From: Lycium barbarum
Taxonomy: Eukaryota > Streptophyta > Magnoliopsida > Solanales > Solanaceae
Assembly (NCBI RefSeq): GCF_019175385.1
Contig: NC_083338.1
Span: forward strand, 64,016,884-64,080,883
DNA: 64,000 nucleotides
Direction of reading: 5' to 3'
Shown here: positions 47,201 to 58,230 of the stretch, in pieces
How the letters are laid out: every line of letters begins with the position of its first letter
How positions within the stretch are numbered: the stretch's first letter is position 1
Made by a program: the position numbers and the translations under genes
The notes under the pieces: generated by a model
The model's input: the letters and a program-made list of their open reading frames with translations, nothing else
Databases searched by the model: none
What the model was told of the DNA's origin: nothing

Positions 47201-48983
47201 TGGAGACATTACTTATATGGTGTCCACGTGGATATTTACACAGATCGTAAGAGTCTTCAATACATCTTCAAGCAGAAAGAGTTGAATTTGCGGCAACGAC
47301 GATGGCTAGAGTTGCTAAAAGACTATGATGTTGAGATCCTATACCACCCTAGAAAGGCAAATGTTGTGGCTGATGCTCTTAGCCGTAGGACGATGGGAAG
47401 TCTAAGTGATGTACGACCAGAAAAGAAAGAGATGGCCAGTGAGCTTCAACAGTTAGCTAGCCTAGGAGTCCGAGTAGTGGACTCAGGTAGCAGCGGAGCT
47501 ACTATTCAGAATTCAGCAGTTTCATCACTAGTAGCGAAAGTAAAAGAGCGACAATATGAGGATCCCATGCTAATGCAGCTCAGAGATACACTCCCTCAGA
47601 AAGAGGAGTCAGCATTTGATATTTCAGGAGACGGAGTTCTCCGATGCCGAGGCAGATTATGTGTCCCTGATGCGGCAAGTCTACGCCACCAGATTTTGAG
47701 AGAACTCATGGTTCTCGTTACTCCGTTCACCCCGCAGCGACGAAGATGTATCATGATCTTAAGTCTATATATTGGTGGAACGGGATGAAGAAAGATATAG
47801 CGGAATTCGTAGCTCAGTGTCCTAATTTTCAACAAGTGAAAATCGAGCACCAAAAGCCGGGTGGATTATTGCAAGCTATAGAAATCCCAACGTGGAAGTG
47901 GGAAGTGATTAACATGGACTTCATTTCAGGCTTAACCCGTTGTCGACGTAAGTATGATTTCATATGGGTGATTGTGGATAGACTCACCAAGTCAGCTCAT
48001 TTCTTACCGGTCAGGACGACCTATGAGGCAGAAGATTATGCGAAGCTTTATCTTAAAGAGATAGTAAAAATCCATGGCGTCCCGATATCTATTATCTCCG
48101 ATAGAGGGACTCAGTTTACAGTTAAGTTTTGGAGGTCTTTCCAAGAGGGTTTAGGGACCCGAGTTATCCTTAGCACGACATTTCATCCCCAGACCGATGG
48201 ACAAGCTGAACGTACTATTCAGACTCTTGAGGATATGTTACGAGCATGTATGGTAGATTTTGGAGGAAATTGGGATGATCATTTACCACTCATTGAATTT
48301 TCTTACAATAATAGCTATCATTCCAGCATTCAAATGGCACCGCATGAAGCTCTATATGGGAGAAATTGTAGATCCCCAATTGAGTGGTTTAAAACAGGAG
48401 AGACTAAATTGATAGGGCCAGACTTGGTCCAGCAAGCTATAGAGAAAGTCAAGCTCATACAAGATCGGTTGTTAGCAGCCCAAAGTCATCAAAAGTCTTA
48501 TGCGGATAATCGTCGAAGAGACTTAGAGTTCGAAGTGAAAGATTGGGTGTTCTTGAAAGTGTCGCCAATGAAGGGCTTTATGAGATCTGGGAAAAAGGGG
48601 AAGCTTAGTCCCCTGTATATTGGGCCATATGAGATTGTGCGCAAAATAGGCAAAGTGGCCTATGAGTTAGATCTACCTCCTGAGTTGGAGTCAATCCATC
48701 CAGTGTTCCACATCTCGATGCTTCGAAAATGCATTGGAGATCCTACTAGGATCGTCCCAGTAAATGATGTGCAAGTGACAGAGAAATTGACTTATGAAGA
48801 GGTACCCATTGACATATTAGACAGGCAAGTACGGAGGCTTAGAAACAAAGAAGTGGCCTCAGGCAAGTACGGAGGCAAGTACGAGAGGAGATGACATGGG
48901 AAGCAGAAGAGAGTATGCGATCCAAATACCCACATTTATTTCATCCCTTGGAAGAAGCCCAAGATGAGACGTCAAGATCATAA
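44238..48983 (+). pseudogene. gag-pol of element 3, disrupted
   Basis: The start ATG 44238 (MPKKGKTTTAQ) is chosen because element 4 begins [10 protein letters not shown]; an upstream ATG has no family support. The capsid domain spans about 44515-44960. A 1-bp deletion near 44823 changes frame 3 to frame 2. The first zinc knuckle is intact; the second stops after the His and has lost its last Cys. Protease reads IDPSS, not IDPGS. Stops are TGA 46286, TAA 46391 and TAG 46631, the last just after the RT FIDD. A 1-bp deletion near 47705 moves to frame 1. The integrase zinc finger reads CPNF, not CPNC; D 47917, D 48100 and E 48208 are present. A short rearrangement near 48855-48885 damages the chromodomain and shifts to frame 3, which closes at TAA 48981. 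Confidence 0.9.
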
Positions 48984-49151
48984 GGTATGTATATTTTCCT
49001 TTTTGCTTTTCGGTCATGTGTGGCCAAAATTTTATGTTGTTATGTTGTGGCCCTGTGTGACATCGATATTATGGGTTGTTGTGGCAGGATGGTAGCGCCA
49101 TATTATAAGGGCAACTCTGGAAAAATTTCTGTAGAATTCCCGAGCACTTTA
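48984..49151 (+). other. Post-pol region of element 3
   Basis: Untranslated sequence after pol, related to that of element 2 (TTGTGGCCCTGTG). It breaks off at GAGCACTTT, where the duplicated flank begins. The hairpin and polypurine tract expected here are missing. Confidence 0.6.
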
Positions 49152-49351
49152 ATTCATACAAGACAATATATCGTTGAAATCGTTACTTATAATATAACAC
49201 ACAAACCGATCAAGCTATCGTAGTGTAGGGAAATGCCAAACATAACCCATATTAACATGTTTGAACAATAACGACCCACGACCCACATACATGTCTACAG
49301 GCCTCTAAGAGTAACAACGACATCAGATGGCGGGACAGGGCCCCACCGTAC
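49152..49351 (+). repeat. 200-bp copy of the 5' flank of element 3, placed before its 3' LTR
   Basis: It matches 41561-41760 over its full length with about seven differences by eye and no length change, ending in the same CGTAC. Outside the element this sequence is part of the reverse LTR into which element 3 inserted, so the inner copy is out of place. Confidence 0.9.
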
Positions 49352-51763
49352 TGTTACACTTCGGAAAAAATTTCCGTTGGTACGTAAGTGAACGAACTAG
49401 TGATAAGTATAAGTGCATGATATCCATGAGCAAGAAACGACGTTTGATGACCTTAGGCGAGATTTCGAAGGTATCCGATGTGAGAGGAGAAAGTTGGCTA
49501 AGTTAAGATGAGATATAAGGTAAGCAATGCATGTGCATGGACGTGGGTGATTAAAATGAGAAGTCAAAGAAATATGGGAAGTTGCAGAATTGCAACTGCC
49601 CAGTGGTCGTAAAGTGCTAGGATGGACCGTAAACTGGTATACAGTCCGTAAACTAGCAGGTTGTAAACTGCCATGCAAGGCTTCAACTTTCTACCAGTCG
49701 AGAAATGGTAAAATATGACCTGGAGGACGGACCGTAAAGTGATTTACGGCTCGTAAACCATGGTCGTAAATCACCATGCAAGCAGCCAAAGCTTCTGGTT
49801 TTGGGAATGGTTAAAGATGATCGCGAGGGACGGTCCGTAAACTGCAATACGGGCCGTAAACCATGATGGACGACCACTGTTCACCTCAGCACAGATTTTG
49901 CAATTCATTAAATAAGGGAACCAACACTTGTTTTATTTCATTACAACATTACACCACTTCTCCCTAAAACTTCTCTCTACATTTATTACACAAGTTTTCA
50001 AGGATATTTGAGGATCAACAACCTTAAATAAGTGAATCAAGAGTAAGGGAATCACCAAAGATCATCTAAGTCAAGAAATCCAAAATGGAGAAAAACTAGG
50101 GTTTTGCTCAAAGTGGAGTATTATTAACCAAAGCTTGTTCCAACAACTTCTAAGGTAAGATTCATGATTTTTACATGATGTTTAAGGTATTGAAGAGTAG
50201 AAATACATGGATTGTAGAAAATATGGTCAAGTAGGTCATGAATGATGAATAGTGACATTTTGAGGAATAGTTTGAATCGAATCATGGATGTTGTCGTGTT
50301 GTGATATGAATGTATTATAAATGGTACTAAGATCATGAACTAGACACTTTAGACGAATGGAAGAAGTTGGATGTTATGACCATAAATATGGGTGAATTAG
50401 AGGAAAATTAAGGAATCTAGATAATATGGATAATGTGAATGACTAATGGCCATTGTTATGATATTAATGAAGGTATAGATGCTAGCATTGGAAGGAAACG
50501 TGCAAGTGTAGAATAGTCCGACGAAAAGGTATGTAAGGCTAACCCTTCTTTCATAAGGCACGGTTCCTTGGCCAAACTCTTAAATCCTCTATATGAGTAT
50601 GTTGTATTCAAATGATTGACACTCCGAGCTCATATGCTCACGATCCTCGATATGTACTACGATCGTACTACGCACCCCATATGACGAGTAAGCATAAGAT
50701 ATAGATGTAGCGAAAATGTCGATGATAATAATGATGAATGTGCCTATGGGCTATTATACTTACATGTGCCTATGAAGGGCTATAATGACACCCCGAGCTT
50801 ATAACGCCGGGTAGGATATATGTACGTGAATATGTAAAAAGTATGTATATGATTACGAAACGCGCGCACACCTCTGCAGATGGTACGGATAACCCTGAAG
50901 CCTTGGTAGGGCCAGGTATGAGTGACCTTGAGCCGTTGTTGGCCAAATATGTATGAAACACCGATCCTATGAGGTCGGGTATGCTATGTAAATGCTATAT
51001 GTATATGAAATGACTATGTATGAAATATGAATATGAATGTGATAAGACTATGTATATGAATACGAATAAGGACATGTATACGAATACGAGCATAAGTATG
51101 GTACGAGCACTACTATGAAATAAGCATGAGAAATGGAATGTTCCTATGAAAGGCAAGTAAGTGCCATGATGATGATGTAATTGTCTCCACCCCCCCCCCC
51201 CCTATGCCACTTCATATATTTTCTATGATGCTTCTACATTGGTGTTTATCATGCTTTACATACTCAGTATATTCTTCGTACTGACGTCCTTTTTTTTGTG
51301 GTTGCTGTGTCATGCCCGCAGGTGCGTGGGGAGATAGACTTGATCCATAGCTGCTTATTCAGAGATTGCATAGTAGAGCTCCATTTCTTTCGGAGCCGTG
51401 GCTTTTGGGTACTTATTCTTTTGTGTACATAATTATGGGCATAGCGGGGTCCTGTCCCGCTCATGTGATATGTTATACTCTTAGAGGCTCGTAGTCACGT
51501 GTATAAGGTTAGATATGTCTGGCCTTGAAGGCCTATATTTTGTATGTCCTTTTGATGGCCTCGTCGGCCCATGTACATTGTTGTGGCACAGACGCCTATG
51601 ATGATTAAAGATGTTGTCGTCCAATGGGACTAGTATGATTTATGCTTAGAGATGTATGATTAATGATGTGGCTCACCTAGATGCAAGCATAAGTGTAAGC
51701 TATGGGGTGCCCGGGTGGGCTAGCACCGGGTGCTCGTCGCGGTCCCCTTGTCGGGTCGTGACA
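49352..51763 (+). mobile_element. 3' LTR of element 3 (2412 bp)
   Basis: It begins TGTTACACTTCGG and ends GGGTCGTGACA. It keeps the 153 bp missing from the 5' LTR, has a 13-base C run (51190-51202) where the other has 22, and has lost pairing in the second stem of the stem-loop block (GGTTGC opposite CGTCC). Confidence 0.9.
49609..49877. repeat. Degenerate repeats rich in CCGTAAAC/TACGG in the LTR of element 3
   Basis: About three degenerate units of roughly 105 bp, each with GGACCGTAAA-type and GGNCCGTAAAC motifs. Several are partly palindromic (TACGGTCCGTA in the 5' LTR). Related TACGGTCCGTA palindromes occur at 18745-18900 in the reverse LTR of the same family. Confidence 0.7.
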
Positions 51764-51768
51764 CGTAC
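51764..51768 (+). repeat. Right target-site duplication of element 3 (CGTAC)
   Basis: CGTAC follows GGGTCGTGACA and leads into the second half of the interrupted reverse LTR. Confidence 0.85.
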
Positions 51769-53129
51769 CCTGAAATAGTCTTATATATAGATATATATAT
51801 ATACAATGGAAGGATATGTACCAAAAGTATGGGCTCTAGAACAAGGGGGCACTCCAAAGCAACATGATAGATGTCCTAAGTTGTCGGGTCACGCACGTGA
51901 GCGTCTGTACCTGCGGGCATGAAACGCAGCCCTCGAAGAACAGAGGGTCAGTATGGAATATGTACTGAGTATGTAAGGCATGAAGTACAGTAAAGAGGAT
52001 CACAACTAAAACGGAGACTTATCAGAAACAAGTATGACTGTTAAAAACATCATTACACTAACCTTTTGAAATGAAAATCATGCATGTCAACATCATATAC
52101 CATATATACATATAACGTGTCCCGGCCCTCTAGTGAGGGACTCGGTGGATAAAATCATATATGTCAACATCATATATCATATATGCATAACGTGTCCCGG
52201 CCCTCTAGTGAGGGACTCGGTGAATGGAATCATCATCTGCCATCCTGGCCACCATCCCCGTATCATCATATCATCAAATATATATATAACGTGTCCCGAC
52301 CCTCTAGTGAGGGACTCGGTGAACAATGCAGTGGAGTACGCACGAGAACGTATCCTAGCCTGGGACTCAGTGAAGGACATATTGAGGCATGCACGAGCAG
52401 AGTAGTGAGAGACTGTATGCACACAAATTAATTTTCTTTCAAGACTCGAAAGATAAGTACACAAACCGACACTTGAGGATCGTAAACACGTTTCAAGTCA
52501 ATCCGGTTTAGTATGAGAAAGTTATGGACACTTTTATCACAAAACCTCTACGAACATTTCCAAAGCAATCCAAGACTGTATACAAAATTTAGAGACATTA
52601 ATACTTACAGAACCCTTTTAGGGACATGAACTCTTTATGCTTTACTCGTTATTCAACCATACAATAAGCTCAACTATACCGAGCGTACTCATGTCATGAA
52701 GTGAATAAGAATCATAGGAAAACTCTGAAACATATCAAATAGAGCTTCGGGAATCATAGATGTGTATCAAAACCATATGAAGTAGCTTATAGAAATCAAG
52801 AATATTAGCCATCCTAGTGGCTCTAAGAATAGGAGCTTCTTTGAAATCACAAATATACGTCGTCTGTTCGTTTCATAAGGATCATGCCAAAAGAAAGAAA
52901 GGGTAAGCCTTACATACCTTTGCCCGCTTCCTAAGCTAATCCGAATTCAAGTCTTTGGCTCCGCAAGATCTACAACAATATTAGTATATACCAAACATTA
53001 GCTATAGATACTTAGAAGTCCAATCCTCACCCAACACTTTATTTACAGAAATTTCGACAGCATTTCCCCAGTAAATTCAACAACCCCGGGAATTCAACTC
53101 GGCCTAAATCACCAACAACAATACCAACA
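51769..53129 (-). mobile_element. Reverse LTR, right piece (host of element 3)
   Basis: This continues 41459-41760. It includes the double stem-loop (about 51928-51970), three GAGGG-hairpin units (about 52114-52321) and the AAAGAAAGGGTAAGCCTTACAT phrase typical of these LTRs in reverse. It ends at ACCAACA, where a forward LTR fragment begins. Confidence 0.8.
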
Positions 53130-53268
53130 TGTTATATCCTGCATTTCGTGCATTCGGATAATTCAAGACAATTGCGGGAGGTTGAGAGCAAGCCTATATT
53201 TTTAAACCTTGTTTAGCACACAAGTTGTTTATAAGAGTTATGGATGTGGAAATATTGAGGAAGGCTAA
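53130..53268 (+). mobile_element. Short forward LTR fragment
   Basis: It begins TGTTATATCCTGC, an LTR start, and stops after 139 bp at GGCTAA, where a reverse LTR begins. The rest of this LTR is not in the window. Confidence 0.6.
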
Positions 53269-54948
53269 TGTCACACCCCAATCCCGACAGGGTGTGATGG
53301 GCACCCGACCCCATATCTGGAGCCGAGCGAACCCACTGACTCTTATTACATACATAAACTCTTGAATCACTTAAGAATAAAATACATAGTAAGCTCTCCA
53401 ATATTTTTTTTCATAAGTAAAGTCTATCATCATATAGGACCCGTGACATGAACATAATAACATATTGACTGGCGAAGCCGTCTACAAAGCTGACACTCTA
53501 TACCTACGACTCTGTCTGCAAAGTCTCTAACATCGAACAAAACATCATGGCTCATATACACTGACTCGGCAGCACTCCAGAACAAGTGGAGTCTACCGAC
53601 CCCGCTGGAACGTCTTCTCTGCTAGCTTCACTCATCTGGGTGTACCTGCGCGGCATGAACGCAGCCCCCGAAGAAGAGGGGTCAGTACGAACAATGTACT
53701 GAGTATGTAAGGCAAGAGTAATAACATAGGATCATGGTAGAAGACATAGAGAATAGTATATAGTAAGAACATAACTTGTACCTCTGCTTGCCTCTTAGGG
53801 CAGATATCAAGTAAGCTAACTTTCCCTTTTTGCAACGACATATACACATTTACATGTAAACTGCCCAATCATATAGGTATGGGGTACTTCTGTCTGAGCA
53901 TATCATGGAACAAAAGAGTAACCTGAACATATGAGTGCCCTGGGGGCGAATGCCATGCATGCTTTATCTGGTCATGTCATATCATGTCGTATCATATCAT
54001 ATCATGTCATGTCATATTATATCATATCATGTCATATCATAGCGTGTCACATCATATCATGTCATAACATATCATGTCATATCATGTCGGGTCATAGCAT
54101 AGGACTGAACAATGTCGGCTCGGCCACATAGCACCGAAATACATCGGCTCGCCCATATATCCCGCGTCCGGGATAGTAAGCCAGCTGACCAGGTGGCAAT
54201 GAAACATGTTTCCCTTCCAATCCCCATGTATCCTGTCCCCCGACCCCATGTACATATTCATATCTCATATACATATGTCATATAAGCATGCAGGAGAGCC
54301 CAAAGAAAATCATGTATCCATCGGAGTGACGTAAGGTCGGTGACCTCCGATTACATTATGGAATAACCGTGATCGCTTTGTCTCACCTGGAAGGAACGAG
54401 TATTTTAAGGCGAGACTATCAACGGAGAATGGCATTAGAAGAAAACATAGTATGAAATCATGGGCATCATAGACATCAATTCATGTGCTTTGAAATCTTT
54501 AGAGAATAACGTCATGACCAAGGAATAGAATTAAAGATCATGAACTAGTTGGGCACTTTCATACTCACATTGAATTCTTGACTTAAGACACTTGGTCATG
54601 GAATCATTCTTGTCATACTTATCATGGACATATTCTCTTCCTTACATCATCATTATCATTATTATCATAGAAATATTCTCATTGGAATAGTTACGTACTT
54701 GTCACTTGATAAACGGAACAATAAGGAAAATCCGGGAACAATGGGCCCACCTCGGGTCAAATGAGGCGGCGTACCAAATTTACATACATTACATTTCATG
54801 ACGTCACTCGTGGGGGTTTTAAGGTAGTCAGGTCATATTTATGGAAGTTCTAGATGCTTCGGAGGTTTTTCCAACATTTCGCACACTTTCTAATTCAATT
54901 CTATTGAATGAAAAAGGAGAAACTTTAGGTGCGGATTCCGGAGAATAG
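53269..54948 (-). mobile_element. Reverse LTR cut by element 4
   Basis: The plus strand starts TGTCACACCCCAATCCC. It contains a double stem-loop (about 53662-53704) and a TCATR minisatellite. It stops where element 4 begins, so its other part should lie right of the window. The final pentamer AATAG (54944-54948) is the presumed left target copy of element 4. Confidence 0.7.
53963..54102. repeat. TCATR minisatellite
   Basis: About 28 short units of the form TCATG or TCATA, in the pattern ATCATGTCAT, with single-base variants. No coding value. Confidence 0.85.
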
Positions 54949-57900
54949 TGTTATATCCCGTGTTTTCACACGTTTGGAAAAATTCGATAAATATTGGATT
55001 CTTGAGATATAAGGTTAAATTTGATAGTTTGTTGAACATAAGACTTATGTATGAAAGAATATTATCGTGGAAGTGTGGGATAAGGCTAAGGGCAAAACGT
55101 GGAATTTCGGAAATTGGTTTCGGGAATTGCAAAAATAAAATTTGTAGCCATTTGGGCTTGCAAAAATAAGAAGCACAATGAGGCCCATTTCTTGATATGG
55201 CCCAAACCCATGCCTTTAAGATATTTCCCATGTGCTAATTAGTGAATATTAGTCTTTAACTCTTAAGAAGGTTCAAGAGAAAAATAAGACAAGGAAAGAA
55301 AAACAAGAACAAGAGCAACACTAGAGACCATTTCGGGTTTGGCATAGAAAAATTACCCCCTCCAAATCTTGCCTCCAAAATTATTTTCTTGTTGGAATCC
55401 TACTAATTCTAGGTCCCTTCTCAACTTGGTGTAGTTGGTTTGGAAGAAAGAGGTCTTGTTCCTTCAAGTTGACCTTATATTCAAGTGAAGAAGATTGAGT
55501 AAAAAGGTAAGAATTTATCCCTTATTATTGTGTTATGAAGTCTTGTTTGTGTTGTAGTATGTAGAAATGAGTTGATTGTGTGAAGAAATGGAAGTTTGCA
55601 AAGTGGGTGTGTGTTATAGCTATATGGCCGTGAGTATGTATATGTTGTATAGCCACAATGTATAGAATTCATGTTATATCTTAGTTGTGGTTGTGTGAAA
55701 TGCATATAGGAATTGAAAGTTGCATGAATTTAGTTGATGTTGATAGAAGGGCATATGGACGTGTACTATGTTGAAGTTGGAATGGAATGGATTAAGTTTG
55801 TTTAGTATGTTAGTTGTGTTATTGAGATTCTTGTAATGTAAATGAAGTTAGAATGATAAAAGTTTGTATCGAAATGAAATATGGAAGCTTATGTCGTTTT
55901 AGTACGATTTTATGACATTATGAAAATGAAGTAATTAGGTTGCTAATTATGACAAGTATTGATGAACTTGGAAGAAGGAAACATGTTATGAATACGTATG
56001 CCAAAGATTAAGAGTTTTGGATAAATTATGACTATGGCGGAAAGTTGTATATTATGTATATCGAGTGTATAACTTAAGGAAACTGATATGAAATGTCTCT
56101 AAATTTATATTGTGATGATCTTGAGTGATAATGGATGTGAAATCAATGATGTTAGTTTGAAAGTTTGGGTTAGAATGAAGGTTATGTCAACTTGTGAGAA
56201 AAATGACTAGTTGAAGGATAATTGTGTTTTTAATGTTCTTTGTTGATGTTGATGTTGTTGTTTGGGTTGTTGTTGATTGATTTGGCCGAGTTGAATTCTC
56301 GGGGGTGCTATATGTATAAGGGAAGTGCTGCCGAAATTTCGGTAGACAAATAAGAGTTGAATTGAACTTGTAGCATCTATAACCTACCATTGGTAAATGT
56401 GACCATTTGCAGATTTTCGACGAAACGGAGAGTGAGCTTGGATAGGCTTAAAAAGCTCAAAAGGTATGTAAAGCTACCCCGATCCTTCTTTTGGCATGTC
56501 TAAGTGTTTTAGGATCGGATTCGGGCCTCAAAAGACCTTCTTGGCCATCGGAATCCGCAAGAGAAAATCTCAGTTTTTCCTTCAGTAGAATTGAACCATT
56601 TTGATATGCTTTCCTGAAATTATGCAAACTTTCTCTAAACTCCTTGAAAAGCTATAGAATGTCCGTAGAACCTTTATAGGTGACCCCATAAGCTTAAAGG
56701 GCGTAATTTGAGCCCACCGCCTTGCTTGTTCCGAGGTGGGCCCGCTATTCCCGGTTTTGCCCTTAATGTACTAAAGTCTCCTTTTCGAACGATTTTTGAA
56801 AGAAACGTTTCGACTACCCTTTTTATTACCTAACGAATATGGTTTTAAATATTCTATTAAGTCTGATAAATTATTTTGACACTCGGAACGACTTCAGGAA
56901 GGTTATGCTTCTGTAATTTATTATGATGTCCGAAATGCTTTTATTATGATCCCGCCCGACTTCATTGGATGTGTTTGTCATTAATATGCCTCATCGAGTC
57001 TCTGAAAATATTTATGATATTTTAACTGCATTTAGTTTCTCACTACTCTATTCGTGGATGCCCCAATGATTCCCACACTGAGCCCGGGCCAGGATATGTT
57101 GTCAAGCGTAATCCCCTGCATTGTTCGCCGTGCCTCGATGTGAGGGGGCAGGTATACGCGTACATGGGTTTGTGGAGTATGTTGTGCCATGTACGTTTGT
57201 TCTGATATGATTTACTATGGCCATCTGATATGACATATTGTGTTATGGGGTTATGCCCCTATTCTGATTCTTCTATGTTGTGGCACCAGCGTCGGGAGGG
57301 TGACCACGTTCTGTCTGCTGAGTCCCTTGGCAGGGGCCGGATTTGATATGACATATGTTTCTGTACACACTCCGCGTGTTTTGAAAATATATATTTGATA
57401 CCTTGTATTTTCTGTTTACTTTCTGTACATTATATACCAGTTATGATTTTGTTTCTGCAACTCAGGCTTTACATATTCAGTACATATTTCGTACTGACCC
57501 CCTTTCCTCGGGGGCTGCGTTTTCATGCCGCGCAGGTACTGACGACAGGTTTGCCGATCCGTCTGTCTAGGATATCTTTTCCGCCATTTGGAGCGCTCTT
57601 TTATTCAGAGCCATCTTTTGGTACAGTCTGTCACTTCTATATGTGTATATTCTCGTTCATGGGTACGGCGGGGCCCTGTCCCGCCATATGATTCTGTTAG
57701 TCCATTTAGAGGTCTGTAGACATGTTTGTGGGTTGGGATCTTTCTGTACAGATATGTGTATGTGTTGTGTTTGGGCGATCCCCTTCGTCGCGGCGGCCGG
57801 TCCGCATATATCTAGATGTTGCTTTGTTGGCCCTGTGAGGCCTTTGTTGGTATTTTCTGCGTGCAGGGTATTTGGGATAGTCCGTAAAACAAAGGGAACT

Positions 57901-58027
57901 CTGCCGAAATTTTTCTGGAAATTATCTAAATTTAGAATAAAGCCTTGTTGGCTTCTGCCATATACTAGAATGCGTTTTAGTGCCCAGATCGGGCACTAGT
58001 CACGGCCTACGGGGTTGGGTCGTGACA
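54949..58027 (+). mobile_element. 5' LTR of element 4 (3079 bp)
   Basis: It begins TGTTATATCCCG and ends GGGTCGTGACA, followed by AAAG and the primer site. The double stem-loop is perfect here (57478-57514). The LTR start resembles the fragment at 53130 only weakly. It would supply promoter and RNA processing signals; I could not place a clear TATA box. Confidence 0.9.
57478..57514 (+). repeat. Double stem-loop block, best copy
   Basis: CAGTAC (57478-57483) pairs with GTACTG (57491-57496) across a seven-base loop. One base later CCCCC (57498-57502) pairs with GGGGG (57510-57514) across another seven-base loop. The same block, forward or reverse, occurs in nearly every LTR here: 16712-16749 in element 2, and near 15858, 19510, 21375, 28020, 35035, 38422, 43532, 51265, 51930 and 53665. 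Confidence 0.85.
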
Positions 58028-58031
58028 AAAG

Positions 58032-58043
58032 TGGTATCAGAGC
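58032..58043 (+). promoter_or_regulatory. Primer-binding site of element 4
   Basis: TGGTATCAGAGC lies four bases (AAAG) after the LTR end. It matches the complement of the 3' end of plant initiator-Met tRNA, the usual primer for this group. Confidence 0.9.
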
Positions 58044-58230
58044 GGTTCGTCCTCGGAATGTCTACAGACCGTGTCTAGTAGAGTCTTGTTTATCGGTGTG
58101 TTGTGCACCACACCTATAGACGGGAGGCTACAGGGCATTTAGGATACTACCCTTCTTTCTGTCTTAGATCGTGCGATAGAACTGTGTTATCAGGATGATT
58201 CCTCCCTAACAAATTGTTACATTTGCAGTT
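58044..58230 (+). other. Untranslated leader of element 4
   Basis: 187 bp between primer site and gag-pol ATG, conserved in outline with elements 3, A, B and the 20037 remnant (GTCTAGTAGAGTCTTGTTTA). It would carry packaging signals if the family follows the usual pattern. No sequence motif proves this. Confidence 0.6.

Larger units (their letters stand above)
41761..51763 (+). mobile_element. Element 3: full-length, defective Tekay/Del chromovirus
   Basis: It has a 5' LTR (41761-44029), primer site, gag-pol pseudogene (44238-48983), post-pol region and 3' LTR (49352-51763). CGTAC flanks both ends (41756-41760 and 51764-51768), and the interrupted reverse LTR continues beyond. The usual hairpin and polypurine tract before the 3' LTR are gone. 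In their place is a 200-bp copy of the DNA that lies just outside the 5' LTR. The LTRs differ at several percent of sites by eye, so it is clearly older than element 4. Confidence 0.9.

Noticed and set aside
53963..54102. Possible centromeric satellite
   Set aside because: The 5-bp units are far too short for a centromeric satellite and the tract is only about 140 bp inside an LTR.
54890..55231. 113-codon minus-strand frame, repeated at 63110-63514
   Set aside because: The repeat is explained by the two LTRs of element 4. The frame crosses the LTR edge into unrelated flanks, and there is no domain.
57643..57999. 118-codon plus-strand frame just before the end of the 5' LTR of element 4
   Set aside because: It lies in the LTR and includes the GGTACGGCGGGGCCCTGTCC phrase shared by non-coding LTRs on both strands.
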